Part shown: in pieces, positions 1 through 7,318 of the stretch
How positions within the stretch are numbered: position 1 is the first letter of the stretch
Layout of the letters: each line of letters begins with the position of its first letter
Assembly: GCA_963699825.1 (NCBI GenBank)
Contig: CAVOVI010000008.1
Location: 1 to 64,000 of the forward strand
From: SPDF01 sp963699825
GTDB lineage: Bacteria > Gemmatimonadota > Gemmatimonadetes > Gemmatimonadales > GWC2-71-9
DNA length: 64,000 bases
Direction: 5' to 3'
Notes under the pieces: model-generated
The model's database searches: none
Seen by the model: the letters and a program-made list of their open reading frames with translations, nothing else
What the model was told of the DNA's origin: nothing
Translations under genes and position numbers: made by a program

Positions 1-402
1 GGGAAGGGTCAGCCCCACGGATTCGGCCAGCGCGTAAGCGATGCCGGAATCTTTGGCCGCATGGGCGGCAGAGAAGTAGCATTCGTGATCGCGATGTTGC
101 ATATCGGCTCCATCGGTTTCCAAAACCCGTGACGCTGCGCCGGTTTGGCTGAACACCTCTCGCAACATGTTCAGATCCAAGCCAAGCGCCGCGCCAAGGC
201 CCAAGCCCTCTGCCAACCCCGCCGTATTGATATTCATCACCATATTCACCAGGGCCTTCACCTTGGCCGCCTGACCAGCCGGTCCAATGTAGCGCAGATT
301 GGCACTCAGTAATTCTAAGAGCGGTTTAGCCTGTCCAAAAACCTCCGGCTTTCCACCACACATCAGATACAAGGTCCCGGCGCGCGCTTGAGGGATACTA
401 CT
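1..402 (-). CDS. 3-hydroxyisobutyrate dehydrogenase-family protein, internal fragment
   Basis: An open frame runs right to left with no stop across the whole segment and encodes part of an NAD(P)-dependent beta-hydroxyacid dehydrogenase. Visible hallmarks are the end of the cofactor domain (SSIPQARAGTLYLMCGG) and the start of the helical C-terminal domain (GPAGQAAKVKALVNMVMNIN), which contains the catalytic lysine region of the family. Both ends are missing: the 3' part runs off the window, and at about 402-411 the frame meets unrelated DNA just where the conserved D-A-P-V stretch should precede S-S-I-P-Q. Codon choice (many T- or A-ending codons) is less GC-rich than in almost every other gene here. 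I suspect foreign or misassembled DNA at a contig edge; the family assignment itself is fairly secure. Confidence 0.72.
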
Positions 403-411
403 GGCCATGCA

Positions 412-492
412 GACTTCTTCCACCTCGACCCGGGGTACGGGCCGCTGCGGAAGGACCCGCGCTACGCCGAGCTGGTTCGGAGGATCGGTTGA
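412..492 (+). pseudogene. C-terminal tail of a TPR-type Ser/Thr protein kinase (remnant)
   Basis: These 26 codons and a stop read DFFHLDPGYGPLRKDPRY followed by AELVRRIG. This matches the typical ending of bacterial eukaryotic-like kinases whose C-terminal half is a TPR array (consensus LRxDPRFxxLVRRL). Nothing upstream belongs to it: the sequence before position 411 is the opposite-strand dehydrogenase fragment. Either the parent gene lies outside this contig and was joined wrongly, or it was deleted in the genome. The GC-rich codons match the rest of the window, so this side of the junction is probably native. Confidence 0.5.
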
Positions 493-497
493 GGTAG

Positions 498-540
498 CCT
501 CACCCCCTGTCCCCCTCTCCACCATGTGGAGAGGGGGGGA
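498..540. repeat. Dispersed hairpin repeat, family 1 copy
   Basis: The block starts CCTCACCCCCTGTCCCCC and contains the inverted arms CCCCCTCTCCA and TGGAGAGGGGG around a short loop. The same block recurs at 1208-1250, 2186-2230, 25315-25421 and, inverted, 38136-38180. It lies directly downstream of the kinase remnant. Confidence 0.85.
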
Positions 541-617
541 CGCTCCTGCACGATTCAGTGCATCAGCGCATTCCAATGAGTACGGCGAGCGAACCGGCAA
601 CGGCCACCTTGGCCGTC

Positions 618-878
618 ATGCCCGAAATCGCACGGTTCTTCGGCCTCGTGATCCAGATGTACCTTCGCGATCACGACCCACCGCATTTCCATGTCCGCTA
701 CGGTTCCTTTCGCGGGCGCATCGGGATCGCACCCGTACGGCCGTTGGGTGGGGATCTGCCGCCTCGACCCTTGGCAATGGCGTTGCATTGGGCTACGCTC
801 CATGAGGCGGAACTCATGGACTGTTGGCACCTTATCCAGGCCGACAAGCCACCGCGTCGCATCGCACCACTGGAGTAG
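618..878 (+). CDS. DUF4160 domain-containing protein
   Basis: A small protein of about 86 residues with the DUF4160 signature: an N-terminal PEIARFFGLVIQMYLRDH block followed by PPHFHVRYG. I chose the ATG at 618 because family members normally begin M-P-x-I-x-R-F-x-G. An in-frame ATG at 558 would add 20 atypical residues. Its stop is separated by one base from the start of the DUF2442 gene, so the two are probably co-translated. DUF4160 and DUF2442 genes commonly occur side by side and have been proposed to form a toxin-antitoxin-like pair; no biochemical activity can be read from the sequence. It sits in the repeat-rich accessory region. Confidence 0.85.
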   Translation: MPEIARFFGLVIQMYLRDHDPPHFHVRYGSFRGRIGIAPVRPLGGDLPPRPLAMALHWATLHEAELMDCWHLIQADKPPRRIAPLE

Positions 879-879
879 C

Positions 880-1146
880 ATGCATATGGACCCCGTCGTC
901 ACCAGCGTCCAGGTCATCCCGCCATACGGACTGCGGTTGACCTTCACGGACAATACCGCAGGTGAGATCGACTGCCGCCCCTGGCTGTTCAGACGGGAGA
1001 CCGGACTCTTTGCTGAGCTGCGCGACCCCGCGCTGTTTGCCCGCGTGTGGGTTGACCGCGACGCGGATACGATCGTCTGGCCGAACGGGGCGGATGTGGC
1101 TCCCGAGACGCTGTACGAGGAGGCGCACAAGTCAGTGACCAAGTAG
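880..1146 (+). CDS. DUF2442 domain-containing protein
   Basis: An 88-residue protein starting two bases after the DUF4160 stop codon. It shows the DUF2442 layout: an N-terminal beta-strand region (VTSVQVIPPYGLRLTFTDN), then a G-E-I-D-C-R-P-W-L turn and a C-terminal V-W-P-N-G-A-D-V-A-P-E-T-L-Y motif, which in this family forms the end of the compact fold. Paired DUF4160/DUF2442 genes are widespread on mobile and accessory DNA; by analogy this would be the antitoxin or DNA-binding partner, which is inference only. A second in-frame ATG lies two codons downstream. Confidence 0.85.
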   Translation: MHMDPVVTSVQVIPPYGLRLTFTDNTAGEIDCRPWLFRRETGLFAELRDPALFARVWVDRDADTIVWPNGADVAPETLYEEAHKSVTK

Positions 1147-1207
1147 CCTCGCTCCTTTACTTCCCGCCTGGCGGCCGACCGGCCGACAGCCGCCCCGCCC
1201 GGCTTTC

Positions 1208-1250
1208 ACCTCACCCCCTGTCCCCCTCTCCATGATATGGAGAGGGGGGA
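1208..1250. repeat. Dispersed hairpin repeat, family 1 copy
   Basis: Same C-rich leader and inverted arms (CCCCCTCTCCA / TGGAGAGGGGG) as the copy at 498-540, with loop TGATA. It lies between the convergent DUF2442 gene and paralog A, where it could act as a bidirectional terminator. Just beyond it (1325-1352) is a short CTTCGCG-type motif also found near 2157-2183 and 3410-3465. Confidence 0.85.
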
Positions 1251-1359
1251 CGCCGGACCGGTACAAGCGCACGTCGCCCCGGCCCCCGGCTTTCGACGGG
1301 GCAAGGTCGGCGGGGTCCACTTTCTTTCGCGGCTTCGCGCCTTCGCGTGAGCCGTCTCC

Positions 1360-2021
1360 CTACATCAGCATGGTGCTGACCTCTGATTCGGCCGCCCGCC
1401 GGCGCCTCCGCTCCCCTGCCGCCTCCTCCAGCGCCTCCAGTTCCGCCGCCTTGGCGTCGACCGCCCGCGGTCGTTCTCGGGGAAGATCTCGGGCATGTCG
1501 AGCGCGTCGATCTCGATGGCGAGCATCTGCCATTCGTGCTCGTACCCGGCAATCAGCCGTTCGTTGATCTTGATGCGCCGAGCCCAATGGGCGCGAGCCT
1601 GCGCCAGGTCCGCAATCCGGGCTCCGTAGGTGCCGTCGTCGAGGCGCTGCATCCGCAGCGAGAGTTCCGCCAGCTTCGTCATGGCCGCCTTGCTGGACTC
1701 GATCGCCTCGGCGGCGGCGGTGCCGGCGGCCTTCAGCGCCTCCTGCCGCTCGACCAGGACCAGCTGCTTCTGCAGGCGCGACCGCTGCGCGTCGGACAGA
1801 ACGCCGTGGGCGAGGTGGATCTGCGACAGCGCGTACAGGACGCCGATGACAGCGGGGATGAACAGCGACACCCACCCGTTCTGGTCGGCGTCCCCCATGA
1901 TGATCTGGATGATGATGCACGCGAGGACTCCTACCCAGAACCCGCGCCTCCAGGCGCTCTCATAGGCCTGCCTGGACGGCTTGAGGAGGTCGAAGCGCCG
2001 GAGGGTCTCATACTCGAGCAT
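1360..2021 (-). CDS. Membrane protein with C-terminal coiled coil, paralog A (one frameshift)
   Basis: About 220 residues. The start (ATG at 2021) is supported by GGGAGG five bases upstream. The N-terminus ETLRRFDLL is followed by two membrane segments (about residues 28-45 and 50-65), then a long charged helical region ending in repeated AELEALEEA/RRRRRA heptads. The reading frame breaks near 1475: the first frame carries residues to MPEIFPEN and the second supplies the coiled-coil end and stop. The restored protein aligns along its length with paralog B (2640-3312), which shares IRRFDLL, a GVLY(A/S)L segment and the AELEALEE ending. The family is not recognised. I infer an inner-membrane protein with a cytoplasmic coiled coil. 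Confidence 0.6.
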
Positions 2022-2185
2022 CACGCCCTCCCAGTTCCAGTCAGACCGCGCCCTTGGGCATGTAATGGAGCATGTGCAATTTCTTTCACTCGCACGGGGT
2101 AACGCTCGCTAGTTTCGGAGATTCCAGAGAATACGCCGAGGGTGTGACAGTGGGCTCACGCGAAGACGCGAAGCCGCGAAGCGTC

Positions 2186-2230
2186 CACCTCACCCCCTGT
2201 CCCCCTCTCCAGGATCTGGAGAGGGAGGAC
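2186..2230. repeat. Dispersed hairpin repeat, family 1 copy (overlaps a gene end)
   Basis: Same block as at 498-540, with arms CCCCTCTCCAG / CTGGAGAGGG. On the minus strand it encodes the last 13 residues (RPPSPDPGEGDRG) and stop codon of the gene at 2190-2643, so the repeat has become part of a coding sequence. Confidence 0.85.
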
Positions 2231-2643
2231 GCCCGGATGGTTCCGCTGCTGGGGGCCTTGGTTCGTTCGATCGCGCCGTGATGCCATCGATCCGCTGCAG
2301 CCAGCGTTCACGAAGTTCGGCCATTTCCTCGTTGTAGGCCTTGATGATGTGCCCGCGCTGCATTGACCTGGCCATGCCGGAGCCGGGAATCCGTCGTGCG
2401 GCCCGTTCCACCGGATCGCTGGGGAGGCCGGCCGCCGAGTCTTCGACGGACTTCAGCGCCTCCTTGATGGCGCCGAGGAGGGGCATCAGCTCCTTGCGGT
2501 TGAGGGTGATTCCGGCGCCTGACTCCTTGTCTTCGACCCGCAACTGGACATGCCTGCCAGCCGAAGCCCTGGTCGGTGGCACGGGCGGTCAGGCGGAACC
2601 GCTCGTGCAGGGCCACCGACTCGTAGGTCCTGGAGGGTCTCAT
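2190..2643 (-). CDS. Uncharacterised small protein coupled to paralog B (one frameshift)
   Basis: Starts at ATG 2643, overlapping the stop codon of paralog B as ATGA, so the two are translationally coupled. The first 31 or so residues (MRPSRTYESVALHERFRLTA...) are in one frame and the rest (HVQLRVEDKESGAGITLNRK onward) in another; the break is near 2550 and a single-base change restores about 150 residues. The middle has a helical stretch with the conserved-looking ELMPLLGAIKEAL and an IIKAYNEEMAELRERW helix. No membrane segment or catalytic motif is visible. The C-terminus and stop are contributed by a dispersed repeat. I do not recognise the family; context suggests it works with the coiled-coil membrane protein. 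Confidence 0.5.
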
Positions 2644-3312
2644 GCGGCCACCTCCCCCAGGAACCGTTCGAGTTCGAGTTCCGCGCTCCGACGGCGTTCG
2701 CTCTCCTCGATTTCCTCTTCCAGCGCCTCCAGCTCCGCCAGGCGGGCCGCCAGGGCACCCTCGGCGTCCCATGGGACGATGTCGAGCGCGTCGATCTCGA
2801 CGCCCAGCAGCTGGCTCTCGCGATCGTAACGGTCAATCAGGTGCCGGTCGGCGTGGGTCCGGTCATCGAGGACTCCGAAGACCTTCTCAAGCCCCGCGAT
2901 CTGGTCGGCCAGCACCTCTGTGTCCGGGTGGATGCGCTCCATCCGCGTCACCAGGTCGCGCAGCCGTTCCATCATGGCGAGCGCGGCTTCCCTGTCTGCC
3001 GTTGCGTCGTCAGAGGCTGCCTGCATCCGCTGCCGCCTCCTGATCAGGTCTCGTTGTTTCGTCAGCCGTGCGCGCTGGGTCGGCGTGAGTCGGTGGTAGG
3101 CCGCCCAGATCATCCCCAGCGAGTACAGCACGCCGACGGACGGGCGGCATGGACACGTAGAACCAGCTCTCCGTGCTGGTGGTCGCAGCAAGGAATCCCG
3201 CCACGATGTAGGCCAGGATCGCGATGAACACCCCGTTCTTGACGACGATCCAGTAGTCGTCGACCGAGAGCGTGAGGAGGTCGAAGCGGCGGATGGTGTC
3301 CTGGTCACGCAT
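2640..3312 (-). CDS. Membrane protein with C-terminal coiled coil, paralog B (one frameshift)
   Basis: Starts at ATG 3312 with AGGAGGG seven bases upstream. MRDQDTIRRFDLLTLSVDDY is followed by a membrane segment (VFIAILAYIVAGFLAA) and a second one broken by a frameshift near 3140 (VSMPPV into VGVLYSLGMIWAAY). The remaining ~150 residues are helical and charged, with a C-terminal LAELEALEEEIEESERRR coiled coil. Restored length is about 224 residues. It is the clear paralog of the gene at 1360-2021 and overlaps the next gene by four bases. No known family was recognised; a scaffold- or sensor-like membrane protein is a guess. Confidence 0.6.
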
Positions 3313-3548
3313 GGGCCGGCCCTCCTGGTCGCGGCTGAAGCCGCGGCTCGGCTGATGTCGCTAAAGCGACACGGGCGCTCGTCACCCCGGCGCAAGCCGG
3401 GGTCCATATTCTTCGTGGCTTCGTGTCTTCGCGTGAGATTGGCTCACGCGAAGCCACGACGGCCCGAAGACGACCTCGCGCGAATCCACGCGATCTCGGA
3501 TGGGTGGGGGCCCGGACGTATCTGTCGGTGGGATACTGACATGCGGAA
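3313..3548. other. Repeat-filled spacer upstream of paralog B
   Basis: No credible gene. From left to right it holds: a palindromic GCGGCTGAAGCCGCGGCTCG element (3331-3352; the same 22-mer occurs inside nrdJ), a TCGCTAAAGCGA hairpin, a GTCACCCCGGCGCAAGCCGG hairpin (3381-3405), and an inverted pair built from CTTCGCGTGAG and CTCACGCGAAG (about 3427-3452). The promoter of the paralog B operon must lie in or beyond these elements. Confidence 0.6.
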
Positions 3549-3816
3549 CCCTTTCGGTGGAACCTGCTCCGCCTCATTCGCGCATGGGTCCGGCCCGATG
3601 GATTGGGCCGGCCGGCTGGGCCACCGCGGGGTCCGGGTGGCGGACGGGTCAGCGAGCCGGGGCTCTCACCGTCACTCGTCATGCTGGCCACCGAGACGGG
3701 GGTGGCCGGATGTTCGTCACCCCGGCGAAAGCCGGGGTCCATCTTTCCTAGAAAGCAAAATCGGCCTGTGACAGAGGGTCGCAGGCCGGGCCGCGACTTA
3801 GATGGTATGGCCGGAC
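3549..3816. repeat. Direct repeat, copy 1 (~260 bp)
   Basis: Nearly identical to 4500-4760. Both copies contain, in the same order, a CCCTTTCG(G/A)TG(G/C)AACC start, a CGGCCC...GGGCCG hairpin whose loop differs, a GGCCACC...GGTGGCC hairpin, a GTCACCCCGGCGAAAGCCGG hairpin, a GGCCTGTGAC...GTCGCAGGCC hairpin and the end TTAGATGGTATGGCCGGACG. The two copies flank the 233-residue gene at 3818-4519. Confidence 0.9.
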
Positions 3817-3817
3817 G

Positions 3818-4519
3818 TCACGACGCGCCCTCCCACCGTTCACCGGGGAGCCAGTACTCAACGAAGGCCTCGGGATTGGTGACGGAATCGGTCCAGGCGA
3901 TCAACTTGTCCTCCTGTCGGTCAAACACGACGACCGCCGTGCCGCCATGCTCCTCCCGCCGGCGCTCGAAGGCACGGAGTGCGGCCTCCTTCGTGGTGCA
4001 GCCACAGCCCCAGTGGCGGCCGGAGTGCATCATCTCGTGGATGACCTCGAGCACCAGATAGCGCCGCCGGCGCCTGACAGGAGCTGGCCCCTTCGGCGGT
4101 ACCCAGGCAGAGGGGGTCTTGGCCACATCGGGCTTGTACCTGGACCGGCCGCTGACGCGGACCTCCACTCGGCCCTCGACGATGTCCCTGCCCCGCTGGC
4201 TGAGGTGGTAGGTCATGGAGCGCCCCGCGCGTCGCTTGTCGATCCACCAGGGGTGGAGGGTGTCGACGGCCTTGTCGAGGATCCTGTCGGAGGGCATGTC
4301 GCCGCGATATCGGCGAACGTGCGGTCGTGCGGAGGCTACCAGGTCCCTTCTACTGGCGGCGGTGGCGCCGGGCCGGTCGAGGAGGCCCTGCAGCAGGGCG
4401 AGATGGTTCCGGGAGAGATTGAGGGAGCCGTCCGGGCAGGTGAAGACGCGGACCTTCAGGGACGGGCGTGGGGGTGCTGCGCGAGCGCGGCATGGGGGGC
4501 CCTTTCGATGCAACCTCAT
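3818..4519 (-). CDS. Uncharacterised protein with a winged-helix-like N-terminal half
   Basis: An intact 233-residue basic protein. Residues about 30-120 read like a helix-turn-helix or winged-helix unit (LSRNHLALLQGLLDRP...DKAVDTLHPWWIDKRRAG, then TYHLSQRGRDIVEG, the usual wing and closing helix). The C-terminal part contains H-E-M-M-H-S and C-G-C, then a compact alpha/beta segment ending EYWLPGERW. The first ~15 residues lie inside copy 2 of the direct repeat, so the annotated ATG may not be the true start; a start near VRVFTCPDGS would remove the repeat-encoded part. The gene sits between the two direct-repeat copies. Its function is unknown. Confidence 0.6.
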   Translation of the reverse strand: MRLHRKGPPCRARAAPPRPSLKVRVFTCPDGSLNLSRNHLALLQGLLDRPGATAASRRDLVASARPHVRRYRGDMPSDRILDKAVDTLHPWWIDKRRAGRSMTYHLSQRGRDIVEGRVEVRVSGRSRYKPDVAKTPSAWVPPKGPAPVRRRRRYLVLEVIHEMMHSGRHWGCGCTTKEAALRAFERRREEHGGTAVVVFDRQEDKLIAWTDSVTNPEAFVEYWLPGERWEGAS

Positions 4520-4760
4520 CGCGCATGGTTCCGGCCCGGGAAGTCGGGCCGGCCGGCTGGGCCACCGCGGGGTCCGGGTGGCGGACGGGTCAGCGAGCCG
4601 GAGCTCTCGCCGTCACTCGTCATGCTGGCCACCGAGACGGGGGTGGCCGGATGTTCGTCACCCCGGCGAAAGCCGGGGTCCATCTACCCTACAAACTACA
4701 ACCGGCCTGTGACACAGAGGTCGCAGGCCGGGGCCGCGACTTAGATGGTATGGCCGGACG
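4500..4760. repeat. Direct repeat, copy 2 (~260 bp)
   Basis: Second copy of the 3549-3816 element. It overlaps the 5' end of the 233-residue gene and supplies its upstream region. The first hairpin differs between copies but is still paired (CGGCCCGGGAAGTCGGGCCG here), so its structure is kept while its loop changes. Its right end at about 4760 coincides with the transition to the less GC-rich restriction-modification island. Confidence 0.9.
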
Positions 4761-4954
4761 AATCCGGTGCGCGGCCCATCAAGTCAGGAAATCGCCGCGG
4801 AACCAAGCTAGTGGCCGCGAGAATCACCTGTCAACCCGCACCTTACCTGAAACTGCAGCACGGCTCTGAGGCTTGTCGGTGGTGTGTTCGCACCGGTAAC
4901 TTACCAGCAATGGGCTATTGCCCGTTCCATTCGCTTCCAATGCGAGGGGACTTT
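4761..4954. other. Left edge of the restriction-modification island
   Basis: No credible gene in this stretch. Base composition becomes visibly more AT-rich than on the left. It ends in a good ribosome-binding site (GAGGGG) before the ATG at 4955. Confidence 0.4.
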
Positions 4955-5394
4955 ATGACTTCTGATGATTTGTGCCTGCAAGATTCGTTGAACTCCTGAG
5001 CCTAGCCTCACCCTCCTTCGACAAGGCACAGACGTTCTTTTCCACGCGGACCAACCAGAACGTTCCTGGGCCTACGTATGGGGATATGTGGGCCGCACTC
5101 ACATCTCGCTTCACAAAGGTCGACGTAGCAGGACTAGTCTTCGATTTGGCTTTGCACTTCCACCGCGCTCGCCTCGAATCTCTGCTCTACGAGTACGACT
5201 CTAAAGGGCAGGTCACGATACGGAAAGATGATTTCGGCTTGATTTCTGCCCTGTTCTTTGAGAAAGGAACGCCACGCAAGCCAGGTAGACTGTTGGTAGA
5301 ATATTGGCGAGGCGGGTCCTCCCGTTGTAGGGCGGACTTTCGGCGAACCGCGCGAGTCAGTGCGAAACCGCCCGATTCAGAAACGATCGGATAG
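4955..5394 (+). CDS. Hypothetical protein at the start of the R-M island (possible frameshift near its start)
   Basis: The main frame encodes about 135 residues (RFVELLSLASPSFDKAQ... to AKPPDSETIG) with no recognised domain. The only in-frame start is GTG at 4972. An ATG at 4955 has a strong ribosome-binding site (GAGGGG, six bases away) but its frame stops after 14 codons; a one-base shift between 4972 and 4990 would join it to the main frame. The protein looks soluble, with a LVFDLALHFHRARLESLLYE helix. The stop is eight bases before vsr, so it is likely cotranscribed with vsr. It could be an accessory restriction protein, but nothing in the sequence shows that. Confidence 0.5.
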
Positions 5395-5402
5395 GCCTCG
5401 CC

Positions 5403-5816
5403 GTGAGTCAAAGCAATCACGGCCAGCGCATGACGGCGATCAAGAGCCATGATACGAGCCTCGAGCGTAGGGTTCGAAGCTTCTTACATAGATATGGGCT
5501 TAGATTTTCGCGCACCTCGAAAGGACTGCCAGGCAGTCCCGACATCGTGTTGCCACGCTGGCGTGCCGTCGTGTTCGTCCACGGCTGCTTCTGGCACCGG
5601 CATCCTAATTGTCGATTCACCCAGCGACCAAAATCAAATGTAGGCTACTGGGAAGAGAAGTTCGCCGCAAACGTTCATCGAGATCGCCTGGCCGAGGCCG
5701 AGCTGATGCGGTTGGGGTGGAGAGTGTTCGTCATCTGGGGATGTGAGACGGGGGGCGATCAACAGCTCAATCGACTAGCGACTCGGATTACCGATTCCCG
5801 TGCTCGCACTCTTTGA
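5403..5816 (+). CDS. vsr: Very short patch repair endonuclease (Vsr)
   Basis: 137 residues, GTG start. Vsr nicks next to T:G mismatches that arise when 5-methylcytosine deaminates, starting short-patch repair. The family core is present: IKSHDTSLERRVRSFLHRYG, then LPGSPDIVLPRWRAVVFVHG with the catalytic aspartate, CFWHRHPNC with the catalytic histidine and a zinc-binding cysteine, and RVFVIWGCE. Length matches the family. It lies upstream of a C5-cytosine methyltransferase on the same strand, the usual arrangement, since it repairs damage caused by that methylation. Identification is secure. Confidence 0.95.
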   Translation: MSQSNHGQRMTAIKSHDTSLERRVRSFLHRYGLRFSRTSKGLPGSPDIVLPRWRAVVFVHGCFWHRHPNCRFTQRPKSNVGYWEEKFAANVHRDRLAEAELMRLGWRVFVIWGCETGGDQQLNRLATRITDSRARTL

Positions 5817-6004
5817 CGAAGACGGCTTGAATCCGGTTGAAGATGCTGCGTTTTTTGGGCGTTGCCCACGGAATGGGTTCGGCGTATATTCGGGTCGTAA
5901 GGGGACCACGGTGGCAGTTGAATTCGTTCCTTGTCCCCCACCTAGCCCCCGTAGGAAGAGCCTGAGCCCACCGTTCGCAGCGGACCGCAGCCTTTGGAGG
6001 AGTG

Positions 6005-7273
6005 GTGACCAAGCCAAGAGTTCTCGATCTCTTTGCAGGATGTGGTGGGCTCAGCTGCGGCCTTGAAATGGCCGGCTTTTCGGTGATTGCCGGCAACGAC
6101 ATCATCGAAGAAGCTGCGGAATCACATATGCTGAACCACAGGGATTCGAAGTTCTTTCTCGGTAGCATTACCGACGAGTCCATTCGCACTTCGATTATAG
6201 CCTATGCCAAGCAGTCCGCCTGTGACGTCGTAGTCGGCGGCCCTCCGTGCCAAGCCTACAGCCTAGCGGGCAAGCGGGATGTAGACGATGCCCGAGGTCA
6301 CCTCTTTGAGGACTACGTGACCGTAGTCCAGGCCATCCGACCCAAGGTCTTTGTGATGGAAAATGTCAAGGGCCTGCTTTCGATGCGGCACGATCGCGAA
6401 GACCTGAGCGCCCAGGAGCGAAAGGAACTTGAAGTAGTCAAAGAACTGGAGCGCGAACAGATCACACTGCGGAAGCAACGCAAGCAAAACAAGAATACGG
6501 CGCGCATCGCCTTTACCGACTCCGATGCAGACCGGCTGGAACAGGTGGGGCAGGCACTAAAGAAACTCCGCGCAGAAACCGCAGCGCTAAGAGAATCTGT
6601 ACCGGATCGCATCGTTAACCAATTCCGGCGCATAGGATATCGAGTTGAATACCGGCTCTTGAACGCGGCAGATTTCGGTGTTCCACAAAGGCGCGAGCGA
6701 GTGATCTTCATCGGTACTCGGCTTGACAGCCCAATCCGCTTTCCGCATCCGACGCACTCTGATCCGGCGCTGCTGCAGGGCGACGAGCTATTCAACTCCG
6801 ATCTCCGGCCATGGGTGACAACGAGGGAGGCCATTGGGGACCTGGAGGATCGCGAAGAAGATGCCTCCTGGGGCCACGAATTTACATCTCACTCACCGGC
6901 TTTTAGAGAGCGCCTCAAGAATACGCCAGTCGGGGGAAGCGTCTACAAGGGATACTCAGATGCTTGGTACCGCCAGCCGCCTAACGAGCCGAGTCGGACC
7001 GTGAAGGAGAACCACGGCGGGGTCTTCGTCCACTATTCGCAGCCCCGGGTGCTCACCCCGCGAGAGCTAGCTCGCCTCCAGAGCTTTCCTGACGATTTTC
7101 GCTTCATGGGGCGAAAGTCGAAAGTACTTGTCCAAATCGGGAACGCCGTTCCGCCTCGGCTCGGTGAAGCGATCGGCCGGGCAGTGCTCGATATGCTTGC
7201 GGACACGGCGAGAACGACTCAGCGATGTGATCCTGTTGACGCATCCACCAGAAAGGTCCGTATGTCCGCCTAA
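6005..7273 (+). CDS. DNA (cytosine-5-)-methyltransferase
   Basis: 422 residues. I chose the GTG at 6005 because GGAGG lies four bases upstream; the GTG at 6002 is too close. It methylates cytosine in a specific DNA site using S-adenosylmethionine. Conserved motifs in order: I (LDLFAGCGGLSCGLEMAGF), IV with the catalytic cysteine (GGPPCQAYSLAGKR), VI (ENVKG), VIII (QRRERVIFIGTR) and X (QIGNAVPP). Between motifs VI and VIII there is an unusual ~65-residue charged coiled-coil insert (about residues 135-200, EREQITLRKQRKQNKN...). It converges on the nuclease-like operon at 7319-10122, so it is the likely protective methylase of that system. Confidence 0.95.
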   Translation: MTKPRVLDLFAGCGGLSCGLEMAGFSVIAGNDIIEEAAESHMLNHRDSKFFLGSITDESIRTSIIAYAKQSACDVVVGGPPCQAYSLAGKRDVDDARGHLFEDYVTVVQAIRPKVFVMENVKGLLSMRHDREDLSAQERKELEVVKELEREQITLRKQRKQNKNTARIAFTDSDADRLEQVGQALKKLRAETAALRESVPDRIVNQFRRIGYRVEYRLLNAADFGVPQRRERVIFIGTRLDSPIRFPHPTHSDPALLQGDELFNSDLRPWVTTREAIGDLEDREEDASWGHEFTSHSPAFRERLKNTPVGGSVYKGYSDAWYRQPPNEPSRTVKENHGGVFVHYSQPRVLTPRELARLQSFPDDFRFMGRKSKVLVQIGNAVPPRLGEAIGRAVLDMLADTARTTQRCDPVDASTRKVRMSA

Positions 7274-7318
7274 GGCTGTCACTCATCACCGTGGAATTGC
7301 TGCGGGACGATGTCGCAT

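Noticed and set aside
3549..4760. CRISPR-like array
   Set aside because: Only two long repeat copies that flank a gene, with no short regular repeats and no spacers.
5800..6066. Small plus-strand gene between vsr and the methyltransferase
   Set aside because: The 88-residue frame overlaps the methyltransferase start, has low-complexity PSPRRKSLSPP-type sequence and no ribosome-binding site.
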